Shown in pieces: positions 24,816 to 32,588 of a stretch of 39,984 nt of DNA. Below the pieces are notes generated by a model. It was given only the letters and a program-made list of their open reading frames with translations, made no database searches and had not been told where the DNA came from. The DNA comes from Mycolicibacter sinensis (GTDB lineage Bacteria > Actinomycetota > Actinomycetes > Mycobacteriales > Mycobacteriaceae): the NCBI RefSeq assembly GCF_001667945.1, contig NZ_LZJK01000072.1, positions 1 to 39,984 of the forward strand, read 5' to 3'. The first letter of the stretch is position 1; each line of letters opens with the position of its first letter. A program made the position numbers and the translations under genes.

Positions 24816-26110
24816 GCCGTGACCTCCTCGACCGCATAGGGACGTTCGGCCCGGAAAGCACCCGCGCGGCAGGTCGCGCAGGCGCCGGCCAGATGGTCGG
24901 CTACCAGGTCGGGGAACCGGATCAACAGGCTCGCCGCCACATTGGTGGCGCCGTCCAGCGTGCCGCAGGCGCCGCGTCCGGGCAGCACCCCGGCCCAGCG
25001 CTGTAGCCGCTCGACCTCCTCGGCCGTCGCGACCCCGTCTCGCAGTGCCTCGGCCACCGCCGCCATCGCCGCGGTGCCGTTGAAACACGACCCACACTGC
25101 CCGGCGTTCTCCCGGCCGAAATAGGCCAGCACCGAGGCCGCGGCTGCGACGGGGCAGTCGTCGGTGAGCACCGCGATCGCCCCGCAGCCCAGTCCGCTGC
25201 CGCCGGCGCGCAGTGTCTCGTGATCCAGGGTGGCGTCCAGCCCCTCGCGGTTCAGCAGGCCGGCGAAGTAGCCGCCCATCAGCAGCCCGCGCACTTGATC
25301 GAGGGGAATTCCGTGCAACTGCAGCAGTTCGGCGACCGCGACTCCGTGCGGCAGCTCGTAGAGCACGGGTGGGCGGGCGCCGCCGGTCACCGTCGCCAGG
25401 AAAGTTCCTGGTGACAATGCGGTCCCGGCCGAGCGGAACGCTGCCGCGCCGTGCCGCTGCAGATACGGGAGATTGGCCAGCGTCTCGACATTGGAGACCA
25501 GGGTCGGGCGCTCGTCGACGCCCTGCTGGTAGGGGCGGGGTGGCTTGTCGGTCGGTTTGGCCGGGCCGCCGTTTAGCGCCCGTACCGCCGCGGTCTCCTC
25601 ACCGGCGACGTACCCGGCGTCGACGGCGAACACGCTGAGCGCCAGTCCGCCAAAGACTTCCGGGCCGACCTCGGCGAGCGCATTCTCGACGCTGCGGGCC
25701 GCTGCGGGATCCGAGACGTAGACGTAGCCGCGGGTGGCGCCCACGGCCGCGGCCGCCAGCCGCAGTCCATCAAGCACCAGGTGCGGGCGGTTGCGCAGCA
25801 GCCAGCGGTCCTTTATCGAGGCCGGTTCGCCCTCCTCGCCGTTGGCGACCACGACCGGGCCCTGGCCACGGCGGACGGCGGCGGCGCGTACCGAGGCCAT
25901 CTTGACCGCCAGTGGGAACGCCGCGCCACCGCGCCCGAGTAGCCCGCTGCGTTCCACCTCGGCGAGGAACTCCTCGGCGTCAGGGAGCGCACCATAGCCG
26001 CCGGCGGCGAGATAGCTCGCACCGTCCTCGGCGGCGCCGGTGAGCAGGCGCGGCGCGCAGCCGGGCCAGGCGGCGACGGTGATCTGCGGTGTCGCGGCAG
26101 TTGTCGTCAT
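24812..26110 (-). CDS. Stand-alone NuoF-like NADH-binding flavoprotein
   Basis: A 432-residue homologue of the NADH/FMN subunit of complex I and of [FeFe]-hydrogenase/formate dehydrogenase diaphorases. The FMN/NADH sites are GRGGAAFPLAVK (from G59) and VANGEEGEPASIKDR, with a SLBB-like region following. The normal N3 cluster pattern C-x2-C-x2-C is C339-x2-C342 followed by Gly in this protein (QCGSCFNGT), with a further Cys in RGACGTLDG (C382) and an extra C-x2-C near the end (GACATCRAG). No other complex I subunits are nearby. It overlaps a ferredoxin gene, so an NADH:ferredoxin reductase role is likely. The ATG at 26110 has GAGG 5 bp upstream. Confidence 0.87.
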   Translation of the reverse strand: MTTTAATPQITVAAWPGCAPRLLTGAAEDGASYLAAGGYGALPDAEEFLAEVERSGLLGRGGAAFPLAVKMASVRAAAVRRGQGPVVVANGEEGEPASIKDRWLLRNRPHLVLDGLRLAAAAVGATRGYVYVSDPAAARSVENALAEVGPEVFGGLALSVFAVDAGYVAGEETAAVRALNGGPAKPTDKPPRPYQQGVDERPTLVSNVETLANLPYLQRHGAAAFRSAGTALSPGTFLATVTGGARPPVLYELPHGVAVAELLQLHGIPLDQVRGLLMGGYFAGLLNREGLDATLDHETLRAGGSGLGCGAIAVLTDDCPVAAAASVLAYFGRENAGQCGSCFNGTAAMAAVAEALRDGVATAEEVERLQRWAGVLPGRGACGTLDGATNVAASLLIRFPDLVADHLAGACATCRAGAFRAERPYAVEEVTA

Positions 26111-26126
26111 TGCCACCTCGTTTGGT

Positions 26127-26132
26127 TAGGCT
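26127..26132 (+). promoter_or_regulatory. Candidate -10 box for a leaderless transcript
   Basis: TAGGCT (TANNNT) ends 7 bp before the GTG at 26140. In mycobacteria this spacing commonly puts transcription start on the first base of the start codon, giving a leaderless mRNA. No strong Shine-Dalgarno site is present (only an AGG 9 bp upstream), which agrees with that reading. Confidence 0.5.
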
Positions 26133-26139
26133 CGCGGAC

Positions 26140-26610
26140 GTGAGAACGGCGGTGGTACGCGTCGATGTGGACCCGACCGGGCGGCTGACACCCGAGCAGT
26201 TGACGGCTGGACTGGCGGTGCTGCGTGACCTGGCCGGTCAGGCTGGCATCGAGCTGGTGGCGACCGACGTTGCGGCCATGCCGGTGGGTCGGCGACAGGT
26301 CCGGCTGCTGATCACCGGAGCCGACACGGAAATGGTCGATACCGGAACACAATTGTGCGCCAAGGCATTCGACACGACGCCGGTGCCGGGGGTGGTGACC
26401 TACCTGAGCAGAGGCACCGACGATGACGCGCGCGGGGTGCTGGCCGGGCTGGGATTGACCGGCGAGATCGGCCGCACGACCGGAGGCCATGGTCTCGACG
26501 TCGTCCATGTGACGCTGGACGAACCAGACGTGGCGCGGGTTGGAGAGAGCCGCATCCACACCGCGCTGGAGGCGTCGCTGAACTGCGAGGTTCATATCCA
26601 CACCCGCTGA
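26140..26610 (+). CDS. Unknown protein, divergent from NuoF-like operon
   Basis: A 156-residue protein that I do not recognise. It appears to have two alpha/beta halves: one from residue 1 to about 65 (AVVRVDVDPTGRLTPEQL, RRQVRLLITGAD) and one from about 85 to the end (GVVTYLSRGTDDDARGVLAGLGL, GHGLDVVHVTLDEPDVARV, NCEVHIHTR). No membrane segment or signal peptide. The start GTG at 26140 (VRTAVVRVDV) follows a TAGGCT by 7 bp. It starts only 29 bp from the divergent NuoF-like gene and ends 5 bp before the convergent MhpC-like gene, so it is squeezed between two operons. Codon use and length support a real gene. Confidence 0.7.
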   Translation: MRTAVVRVDVDPTGRLTPEQLTAGLAVLRDLAGQAGIELVATDVAAMPVGRRQVRLLITGADTEMVDTGTQLCAKAFDTTPVPGVVTYLSRGTDDDARGVLAGLGLTGEIGRTTGGHGLDVVHVTLDEPDVARVGESRIHTALEASLNCEVHIHTR

Positions 26611-26615
26611 CCCCG

Positions 26616-27482
26616 TCAACGACCCAGAAATTCCAGAATAGCCGGGGCGGCCTGCACCCAGGTGTCGAACATGTTGAAGTGACTCACTTTTCCGGCGGCA
26701 CGCTCCTCGCCCGCGCGCTCCCAGGCATCCTCCGGCCACGGCGGGTCGATCAGCTCGGACCCTTTGATCAGACAGTTAACCTCCAGCGAAGTGCGCTTGG
26801 GGTGGTCCCAGTCGTTCTCCCCACCGCGGATGATCAGCGTGGGAACCTTGATGCGGTCGAACATTTCGTCGTCGACGCCGGGAATCGTCTGTCCCGGCTT
26901 CGACACGAAGGCGCCCAGCCAGCGCAGCATCACCTTGAGGAAGTCGTCGCGGTCCAGGTCCAGCAGCCGCTGCTTGTTGGCCGGGTTCTCCTCGATCCGT
27001 TCCTGCCATTCGCGCAGGCCCAGCAGCGCCTCGGTACCCCCACCGCGGACCGCCAGAATGTTGGGCACCACGTAGTAGGACCCCAGCACGAAAGTGCCGT
27101 ACACGCCGCCGACGATGTTCCACAGCACCAGCTTTGTGGCCAGCTCCGGGTAGAGCATGGCGGTCAGCATGGAGTCGCGCGCTCCGCCCGAACCGCCGGC
27201 GATGATGCACGGCCCGGTGTCCAGAGCGGTGAGCAACCCGTGCAGCGTTTCGGCGCGCATATGTGATTCGGACTGGCCGTAGAACTGCACGTCGGAAGCC
27301 CCGCAGTTGGGGCGGTCCCACAGCAGCACCCGGTAGCCGCCCTCGACGAGTTTGTCGGCCAGCGGACGCAGCCCCGGAATCTCTTTGGAGAATCGGCCAC
27401 CGGGAGTCAGGACGATCAGATCACCTGCCGTACCAAGAATCTCGTAGACAACGTTTCCGCCGTTGATTTCGACAGAGGGCAC
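26616..27482 (-). CDS. Alpha/beta-hydrolase, MhpC/meta-cleavage hydrolase-like
   Basis: A 288-residue alpha/beta-hydrolase. Motifs: VVYEILGTAGDLIVLTPGGR, LLWDRPNCGASD, nucleophile elbow AGGSGGARDS, acid region IIRGGENDWDHP, and His in KVSHFNMFDTW. The layout is that of C-C hydrolases and related esterases; the nucleophile Ser sits in GGSGG rather than GxSxG with Asn or Met. The start is a GTG at 27482 with AGGAG 6 bp upstream. It follows the Rieske ferredoxin by 16 bp in a four-gene operon with two amidohydrolase-2 proteins, consistent with hydrolysis of a ring-opened product. Confidence 0.87.
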   Translation of the reverse strand: MPSVEINGGNVVYEILGTAGDLIVLTPGGRFSKEIPGLRPLADKLVEGGYRVLLWDRPNCGASDVQFYGQSESHMRAETLHGLLTALDTGPCIIAGGSGGARDSMLTAMLYPELATKLVLWNIVGGVYGTFVLGSYYVVPNILAVRGGGTEALLGLREWQERIEENPANKQRLLDLDRDDFLKVMLRWLGAFVSKPGQTIPGVDDEMFDRIKVPTLIIRGGENDWDHPKRTSLEVNCLIKGSELIDPPWPEDAWERAGEERAAGKVSHFNMFDTWVQAAPAILEFLGR

Positions 27483-27498
27483 CGAATACTCCTGTGTG

Positions 27499-27891
27499 CT
27501 AGGCCTGGACCAGGACGTCGTTACCGACGACCCGCACCGGGTAGGTTCGGATGCTCCACTCGGGTTTGACCGCGGTGGTGCCGGTGGCTAGTTCGAAACC
27601 CCATTGATGCCACGGGCAGTAGATGTATTCCAGGTCCCGGACCATCGTGGCGTCACCGGGCGCGGTCTCATCGACGACGGTGCGGCCGCGCAGTCGCCCG
27701 GCGCACAGCGGCCCGCCTTGATGTGGGCAGAAGTTCGCGATCGCGTAGAACGTCCCGTTGATGTTGTAAACACCCACGCCGTGATGTCCGATCGGCACGA
27801 GTTTGTGTGTGCCGGGAGGGATTTCGTCAACGGTGGCAACGATGTGCTCGCGGCCCTGGGCCAGCCGGGGCCGCTGGTCGTCGTGGCTCAT
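27499..27891 (-). CDS. Rieske-type [2Fe-2S] ferredoxin
   Basis: A 130-residue Rieske protein with C-x-H (NFCPHQGGPLC) and C-x2-H (YIYCPWHQWGFEL), the usual ligands of a Rieske cluster. It is longer than minimal Rieske ferredoxins (about 105) because of an insert between the two ligand pairs. It could carry electrons to the Rieske oxygenase at 14353-15639 or act as an assimilatory-type small subunit. The ATG at 27891 lies 1 bp after the stop of the upstream amidohydrolase. Confidence 0.9.
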   Translation of the reverse strand: MSHDDQRPRLAQGREHIVATVDEIPPGTHKLVPIGHHGVGVYNINGTFYAIANFCPHQGGPLCAGRLRGRTVVDETAPGDATMVRDLEYIYCPWHQWGFELATGTTAVKPEWSIRTYPVRVVGNDVLVQA

Positions 27892-27892
27892 G

Positions 27893-29035
27893 CTAGAACA
27901 CCCGAACCTGACCCTCGAGGGCCGGGACCGTGTCGGGAAGGTGGTAGGTCTGCAGGCCGTTTTTGAACATCACCGCTTCCCGGGCCGCCTTGGGCAGGTG
28001 TTTGACCAGCCAGCGCGGGTCGTCGAACGTCCAATGCGGGTAGTCGGAGGAGTACAGCAGGATCTTCTCGCACTCCATCCACTCCAAAGCGCGGGCCAGC
28101 TCGGTCTTGTCCTCCGGGTAGTCCAGCGGCTGGGTGGTGAATTTGATGTGGTCCTTGACGTAGTCGCTGGGCTTGCGCTTGATGTCCAGCCATGATTTGC
28201 GCGCGGCGTAGATCGCGTCCATACGCCACATCAGGGGCAAGATCCAGGTGAAGGCGTGCTCGACGAGCACGATGCGCAAAGTCGGGAAACGGTCGAAGAC
28301 ACCGTCGAACACCAGGCTCATCACCTGATTGGCGGCCAGCAACGAGTAGGTGACCATGAAGTCGTGGTTGTAGCTGGGCATGCCCACCGGCGGCATCGGC
28401 AGCTCTTCGTGGTGGCTGCGGGACAGGTGGCAGCTGACGGTGATGTCGTGCTTGGTGGCCGCCGCCCAGATCGGGTCGTATTTGGGATCGCCCCACGACG
28501 GCCGCGGTTCGGCCTTGATCAGAACCTGCGCCATGTACGGGTGGCCGGCCCACCTCTCGATCTCGGCGGCGGAGCCGAACGGGTCCTCGATCGCGACGCA
28601 GATCGAACCGCGCCACCGCTGATGCCAGTTGTTGTGGCTGTCCAGCCAGTGGTTGGCCTGCCAGTCGTTGAGCGCACACGACATCGCATGCTGTGCTTCG
28701 GGGGTCCGCGCCGGGTAGGCGGCGGGCTCCAGGATCGCGTAATCGGCGCCCGCCTCCATGATCAACTGCTTGAACGCCAACTCCGGGCTGCTGCCCGGGA
28801 ATTCGCCATCGGCCGGGAAGGCGTCCACCCGCATGGCGAAGGCGTGAGCGTAGTCGGGGGCGTCGTAGTAGATCTGCTCGCCGATCCGGCGGGCCAGAAA
28901 GTACTTGCTGCGCCACGGCTCGGGGATGTACTGGGTCAGTTCGCCGCGCCGCGGCACCGGATGGACATCGGAGTCCACACATCGCACGGCGACACGCTCG
29001 GCCGCCGGCTTACGCTCTGTGGCTGTCACGGTCAT
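27893..29035 (-). CDS. Amidohydrolase-2 family metal-dependent hydrolase
   Basis: A 380-residue amidohydrolase_2 protein. Strand 1 is CVDSDVHPVP (D-x-D-x-H in place of D-x-H-x-H), then SCHLSRSHHE, VLVEHAFTW and the strand-8 Asp in LYSSDYPHWTFDDP, all in the expected order. The start at 29035 has AGGGAG 6 bp upstream. The homologue at 29064-30152 lies just upstream, 28 bp away, and lacks the strand-8 Asp, so the two may form a heteromer or act on successive intermediates. Possible chemistry: decarboxylation or C-C hydrolysis of a cyclic diketone or similar. Confidence 0.88.
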   Translation of the reverse strand: MTVTATERKPAAERVAVRCVDSDVHPVPRRGELTQYIPEPWRSKYFLARRIGEQIYYDAPDYAHAFAMRVDAFPADGEFPGSSPELAFKQLIMEAGADYAILEPAAYPARTPEAQHAMSCALNDWQANHWLDSHNNWHQRWRGSICVAIEDPFGSAAEIERWAGHPYMAQVLIKAEPRPSWGDPKYDPIWAAATKHDITVSCHLSRSHHEELPMPPVGMPSYNHDFMVTYSLLAANQVMSLVFDGVFDRFPTLRIVLVEHAFTWILPLMWRMDAIYAARKSWLDIKRKPSDYVKDHIKFTTQPLDYPEDKTELARALEWMECEKILLYSSDYPHWTFDDPRWLVKHLPKAAREAVMFKNGLQTYHLPDTVPALEGQVRVF

Positions 29036-29063
29036 GGTGCTCTCCCTTGATCCCAGCTGTTCT

Positions 29064-30152
29064 CTAGTGTGCGCCCGCGGCGGCCGGAACTTCTATGCCG
29101 TAGAGCGCACTGGCATTGCGCCAGCACAACTTGTCGCGCTGTTCGGCGCTGAAGGTGCTCGGTACCGACAATTCGTTGCGCTGCCAGTGCGGATAGCTCG
29201 ACCCGTACATGACCATGTCGTCCTTGCCGGTGTAGCCGAACCACTCCCCGGCGAACTCGGTGTCCCCGGGGCCGTCCATGGCGCCCTGGACGAAGTACAC
29301 GTGATCGGGCAGGTAGTCGCTGGGCATCTCCGGCGCCCACGGAGTCTGTTCGAGGTGCGGTCTGCCGAAGCAGTCCATCCGCCAGATGAACGGGGTCAGG
29401 AGATCCGCACCGCCGTCCGCCCAGACGAACTTCAGCGACGGCATCCGCTCGAAGACGCCCTCGGCGATCATGTTCATCAGGTGGTAGAGGTAGTTGCACG
29501 CCATGAAGCTGACGTACTGCTCGTAGGTCCGGGTGCCCCCCGACGGCGTCGGCGAGGCGGCGATGCCCGATCCCACCTCGATGTGTGCGGCCACCGGCAA
29601 GCCGGCATCGATGGCCGCCTCCCACAGGGGCCAGAACTGCGGTTTGCCGAACAACTCGCGCGACTGCAACGGGACACCGATCTGCACCACCCGGGGATGG
29701 TCCTTCCACCGGTCGATCTCCTTCAGTGCTCCGGCGATGTCGTCGGGGTTGACCCGGATGGTGCCGCGGAAACGTTGGCCGTGCTCGGGGTGGTCCAGCC
29801 AGCGTGACACCAGGATCTCGTTGTGCGCCGCGGCGATCGCCGACCCCAGGTGCCGATCCGGCATGACCCCGCGCGTCATCGGATGCAGCACGGCCACATC
29901 GACACCCCGGTCGGTGAACAGGTGCCCGGCAACCACATCGGGGTCCGAACCCGGGTATTGGCCTTCCGGGCCCTCGGTGCCGGGCGCGTACTCGCCCCCC
30001 GGCGCGCCGTACCAGTCCATCTCGTAATCGGGGAAGCCGCGGCTGCGGTACGGCTCGCGCAGGTAGCTGCGCAGGTCTTTGTTGGACGCGGCGAAGATGT
30101 GCACGCTGGCATCGATGACGGGCGTACGGGTGCCGTCCGGGTGTTCGATCAT
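29064..30152 (-). CDS. Amidohydrolase-2 family protein with missing metal-site residues
   Basis: A 362-residue amidohydrolase_2 homologue. The fold is clear (VIDASVHIFA at strand 1, VAAHIEVGSG at strand 5, FVWADGGADLLTPF, MYGSSYPHWQRNE at strand 8). The strand-8 Asp that is normal in DYPH is Ser here (SSYPH), and strand 1 has Ser-Val-His instead of His-x-His. So metal binding or catalysis may be lost or altered, unlike its neighbour. The ATG at 30152 has AGGG 8 bp upstream. It is the first gene of the operon ending at 26616. Confidence 0.87.
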   Translation of the reverse strand: MIEHPDGTRTPVIDASVHIFAASNKDLRSYLREPYRSRGFPDYEMDWYGAPGGEYAPGTEGPEGQYPGSDPDVVAGHLFTDRGVDVAVLHPMTRGVMPDRHLGSAIAAAHNEILVSRWLDHPEHGQRFRGTIRVNPDDIAGALKEIDRWKDHPRVVQIGVPLQSRELFGKPQFWPLWEAAIDAGLPVAAHIEVGSGIAASPTPSGGTRTYEQYVSFMACNYLYHLMNMIAEGVFERMPSLKFVWADGGADLLTPFIWRMDCFGRPHLEQTPWAPEMPSDYLPDHVYFVQGAMDGPGDTEFAGEWFGYTGKDDMVMYGSSYPHWQRNELSVPSTFSAEQRDKLCWRNASALYGIEVPAAAGAH

Positions 30153-30209
30153 CAACGCCGCCCTTCGCCGTGTCGCCGGACCCTGCCCCCGCACCGTAGG
30201 CCGACCCTC

Positions 30210-30237
30210 ATTGTATAGCTGTATTCTTTGATTGCAA
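30210..30237 (-). promoter_or_regulatory. Candidate promoter for the amidohydrolase-2 operon (TTGCAA -16 bp- TACAAT)
   Basis: On the minus strand TTGCAA (30237-30232) and TACAAT (30215-30210) are separated by 16 bp, a good SigA-type match, about 58 bp upstream of the ATG at 30152. A degenerate operator copy overlaps its -35 end. Confidence 0.55.
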
Positions 30238-30250
30238 GAACTGGATTCTC
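30236..30250. promoter_or_regulatory. Degenerate operator copy: AAGAAC-TGG-ATTCTC
   Basis: The right half is a perfect ATTCTC and the left half matches GAGAAT at 4 of 6 positions. It overlaps the -35 of the promoter for the divergent amidohydrolase operon, which supports function despite the mismatches. Confidence 0.45.
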
Positions 30251-30344
30251 ATCCGGGAGGTCCCCTGCCGATGCAGGCAGGTGGCGCAGCGACCGCCTTC
30301 ACCGCGCGACACGGTGTGACAACACGGTAACTCCGTTCGAGATC

Positions 30345-30373
30345 GTTACATTCGCTAACGAGAATGTTATTCT
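30345..30373 (+). promoter_or_regulatory. Candidate promoter for ACAD pair (GTTACA -17 bp- TATTCT)
   Basis: GTTACA (30345-30350) and TATTCT (30368-30373) are 17 bp apart. The -10 is inside the right half of operator 5. The same arrangement occurs at 9169-9197 ahead of the paralogous ACAD. Confidence 0.55.
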
Positions 30374-30374
30374 C
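30360..30374. promoter_or_regulatory. Operator 5: GAGAAT-GTT-ATTCTC
   Basis: Perfect 6-bp arms with a 3-bp spacer, 26 bp upstream of the ACAD start at 30401. A repressor bound here would cover the -10 box. Confidence 0.78.
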
Positions 30375-30400
30375 AACGCGCGTGTCGAGGAGGTGACGCA

Positions 30401-31414
30401 ATGCTGTTGGAGTTCGATGAGGATCAGCGACTGTGGCAGGGCACAGTGCGCGACGTGGTGGGCAAGCAGTGCTCACCCTCGTTGGTGCGCAGTGTCGCCG
30501 AGGCCGACGGCGACCCGCACGAGGCGATCGACTCGTTGTGGAAGGTCTACGTCGACCTGGGCTGGACCGAGCTGCACGAGCCGGAGACCGCGGTCGAGCT
30601 GGCGATCGTCCTCGAGGAACTGGGCCGTGCCACCGACCCCACGCCGTTTCTGGCGACGATGACACAGTTCGCCCCGTTGGTCGGCGAACACCATCGCCCC
30701 GACGGCTCCACCGGCGCGGCGGTGTTCAGCGGCGTGACCGCGCACCGTAACGCAGCCGGCTGGGTGCTGGAGGGAACCGCGCTGAACGTGCTCGACGGCG
30801 ATCGGGCCGACCGGCTGGCGGTGGTCGCCGAGGCCGGGGTGTTCCTGGTCGACGCCGCGGCGGTGACGACGCGGAAGGCCTCGGTGTTCGATCCGACGTT
30901 GCATGTGGCCGATGTGACCTTCGCCGGAGTCGAGGTAGCCGACACCGCGCGGATGCGCGTCGATGTCCACCGGGCACGCCACGTCGCGCTCACCGGGATG
31001 GCGATGACGATGGTCGGCGCCTGCCAGCGCATCCTCGATCTGGCTCTTGAGCATGTGCGCAGCCGGCAGCAGTTCGGGGTGCCGATCGGCTCTTTCCAGG
31101 CCGTCCAGCACAAGGCCGCCGACATGCACGTGGCGATCGAGCGGGCCCGTGCCCTGGCGTATTTCGCGGCCCTGACGATCGCGGCTGACGATCCCCGGCG
31201 GCGGATGGCCGCGGCGATGGCCAAGGCCGCGGCCGGAGAATGCCAGTCGGTTGTCTTCCGGCACGGCCTGCAGCTTTTCGGCGCGATGGGCTTTACCTGG
31301 GAGAACGACTTGCAGTTCGCGCTCAAGCGGGCCAAAGCCGGTGAGCTGATGCTCGGTGGCGCGGCGGAGCACCGCGCGGCCATCGCCGAGGAGTACCTTG
31401 CAACTCACATTTGA
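30401..31414 (+). CDS. Acyl-CoA dehydrogenase, beta-type subunit
   Basis: A 337-residue acyl-CoA dehydrogenase homologue of the shorter type, with VRSRQQFGVPIGSFQAVQHKAADMHVAIE and LQLFGAMGFTWENDLQFALKRA. The ATG at 30401 has GGAGGT 6 bp upstream. Its last 17 bp overlap the next ACAD, so the two are coupled and probably form an alpha/beta enzyme. It is the third short/long ACAD pair in the window, after 3549/4441 and 10520/11326. Confidence 0.9.
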   Translation: MLLEFDEDQRLWQGTVRDVVGKQCSPSLVRSVAEADGDPHEAIDSLWKVYVDLGWTELHEPETAVELAIVLEELGRATDPTPFLATMTQFAPLVGEHHRPDGSTGAAVFSGVTAHRNAAGWVLEGTALNVLDGDRADRLAVVAEAGVFLVDAAAVTTRKASVFDPTLHVADVTFAGVEVADTARMRVDVHRARHVALTGMAMTMVGACQRILDLALEHVRSRQQFGVPIGSFQAVQHKAADMHVAIERARALAYFAALTIAADDPRRRMAAAMAKAAAGECQSVVFRHGLQLFGAMGFTWENDLQFALKRAKAGELMLGGAAEHRAAIAEEYLATHI

Positions 31415-32573
31415 CGCCGAGGTCGAGGACTTCCGCGCCGAGTTCGCGGCTTTCCTCGAAGCCAATCTTCCCGCCGAGGCCGACACGTTGGAGCGCCCGC
31501 GGTCGGTGTCGCACATGCCGGGGTGGGCGCGGCGCTGGCAGCGGTTGCTGTTCGACAACGGCTGGCTGCTGCCCGGTAACCCGCCGGAATTCGGCGGCCG
31601 CAACGCCACGTTGCTGCAGCAGTTCGTCCACCTCGAGGAGCTGTGCCGGCGCCGGATCTATCACAGCTTCAATCCACAGGGTGTGAATATCATTGCGGCG
31701 TCGCTGCTTTCGTTCGGAACGGACGAGCAGAAACAACGCTGGGCGGTGCCGATTCTGCGCGCCGAGATCACCGCGTCGCTGGGGATGAGCGAACCGAGCG
31801 CCGGCTCGGATCTCGCGTCGTTGCGCACCAGGGCGGACCGCGACGGAGACGACTACATCGTCAACGGCCAGAAGGTGTGGACCTCCGGTGCGCACGATGC
31901 CGACGTGCTGCTGACGTTCGTGCGCACCGATCCGGATGCGCCGAAGCACAAGGGCATCAGCGTGTTGCTGATCCCCACCGACACTCCGGGAGTGGTGTGT
32001 CGCCCGTTCCCAACCATCTGCGGAATCGACGACAAAGACTTCAACGAGGTGTTCTTTACCGATGTGCGGGTGCCGGGCGAGAATCTCGTCGGCCCGCTCA
32101 ATGGTGGTTGGCGGGTGGCCAACGGATCCCTCGGGCATGAGCGCACCATGATGTGGCTCGGGTTCGCCGACCGACTGGACAACGTGATCGCCGACTTTCG
32201 CCCCGATGGCGCGTTGGAGCGCGACCAATTCGCCACCGCCGTCATGGATTATCAGGCGTTACGCCTGCTGGGCTCCCGAGCACTGGCTCGGGCCGCCCGC
32301 GGCGAAGAGGATGTGCCGGCGCTGTCGGTGCTCAAGCTGCTCGGCTCAGAAGCCGAGATGGTTGCATCCGGTCATGCGCTGGACGCGGCCGGGTCGGCGG
32401 GCCTGGTCCATCCGGCGAATTCAGGCCCGTATGCGCCGATGAACCTCGACAGCTATTTCGCCAGTTGGTTTGAACGCCATGCCCGTAGCTTCTCGGGCAC
32501 CATCGCCGGGGGAACCTCGGAGATCCACCGCAACATCATTGCTCAGCAGGTGCTGGGTCTGCCGCGAGGCTGA
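31398..32573 (+). CDS. Acyl-CoA dehydrogenase (391 aa, paralogue of 9285-10460)
   Basis: A 391-residue acyl-CoA dehydrogenase. The start is a TTG at 31398 (LQLTFDAEVEDF) with GAGGAG 4 bp upstream; this aligns exactly with the GTG start of the paralogue at 9285 and gives the same length. GMSEPSAGSDLASLRTRA, GQKVWTSGAHDADVLLTFVRTDPDAPKHKGISVLLIP (shared nearly unchanged with the paralogue) and SGTIAGGTSEIHRNIIAQQVLGLPRG are present. Two ACADs this alike suggest either recent duplication or different partner subunits. A long perfect hairpin follows. Confidence 0.92.
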   Translation: MQLTFDAEVEDFRAEFAAFLEANLPAEADTLERPRSVSHMPGWARRWQRLLFDNGWLLPGNPPEFGGRNATLLQQFVHLEELCRRRIYHSFNPQGVNIIAASLLSFGTDEQKQRWAVPILRAEITASLGMSEPSAGSDLASLRTRADRDGDDYIVNGQKVWTSGAHDADVLLTFVRTDPDAPKHKGISVLLIPTDTPGVVCRPFPTICGIDDKDFNEVFFTDVRVPGENLVGPLNGGWRVANGSLGHERTMMWLGFADRLDNVIADFRPDGALERDQFATAVMDYQALRLLGSRALARAARGEEDVPALSVLKLLGSEAEMVASGHALDAAGSAGLVHPANSGPYAPMNLDSYFASWFERHARSFSGTIAGGTSEIHRNIIAQQVLGLPRG

Positions 32574-32588
32574 CCCGGCCCCGCCGGC

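Noticed and set aside
29064..30152. Pseudogene call for the amidohydrolase-2 with altered metal residues
   Set aside because: The frame is intact over the full family length, with good start signals and operon position; loss of ligands alone does not show decay.
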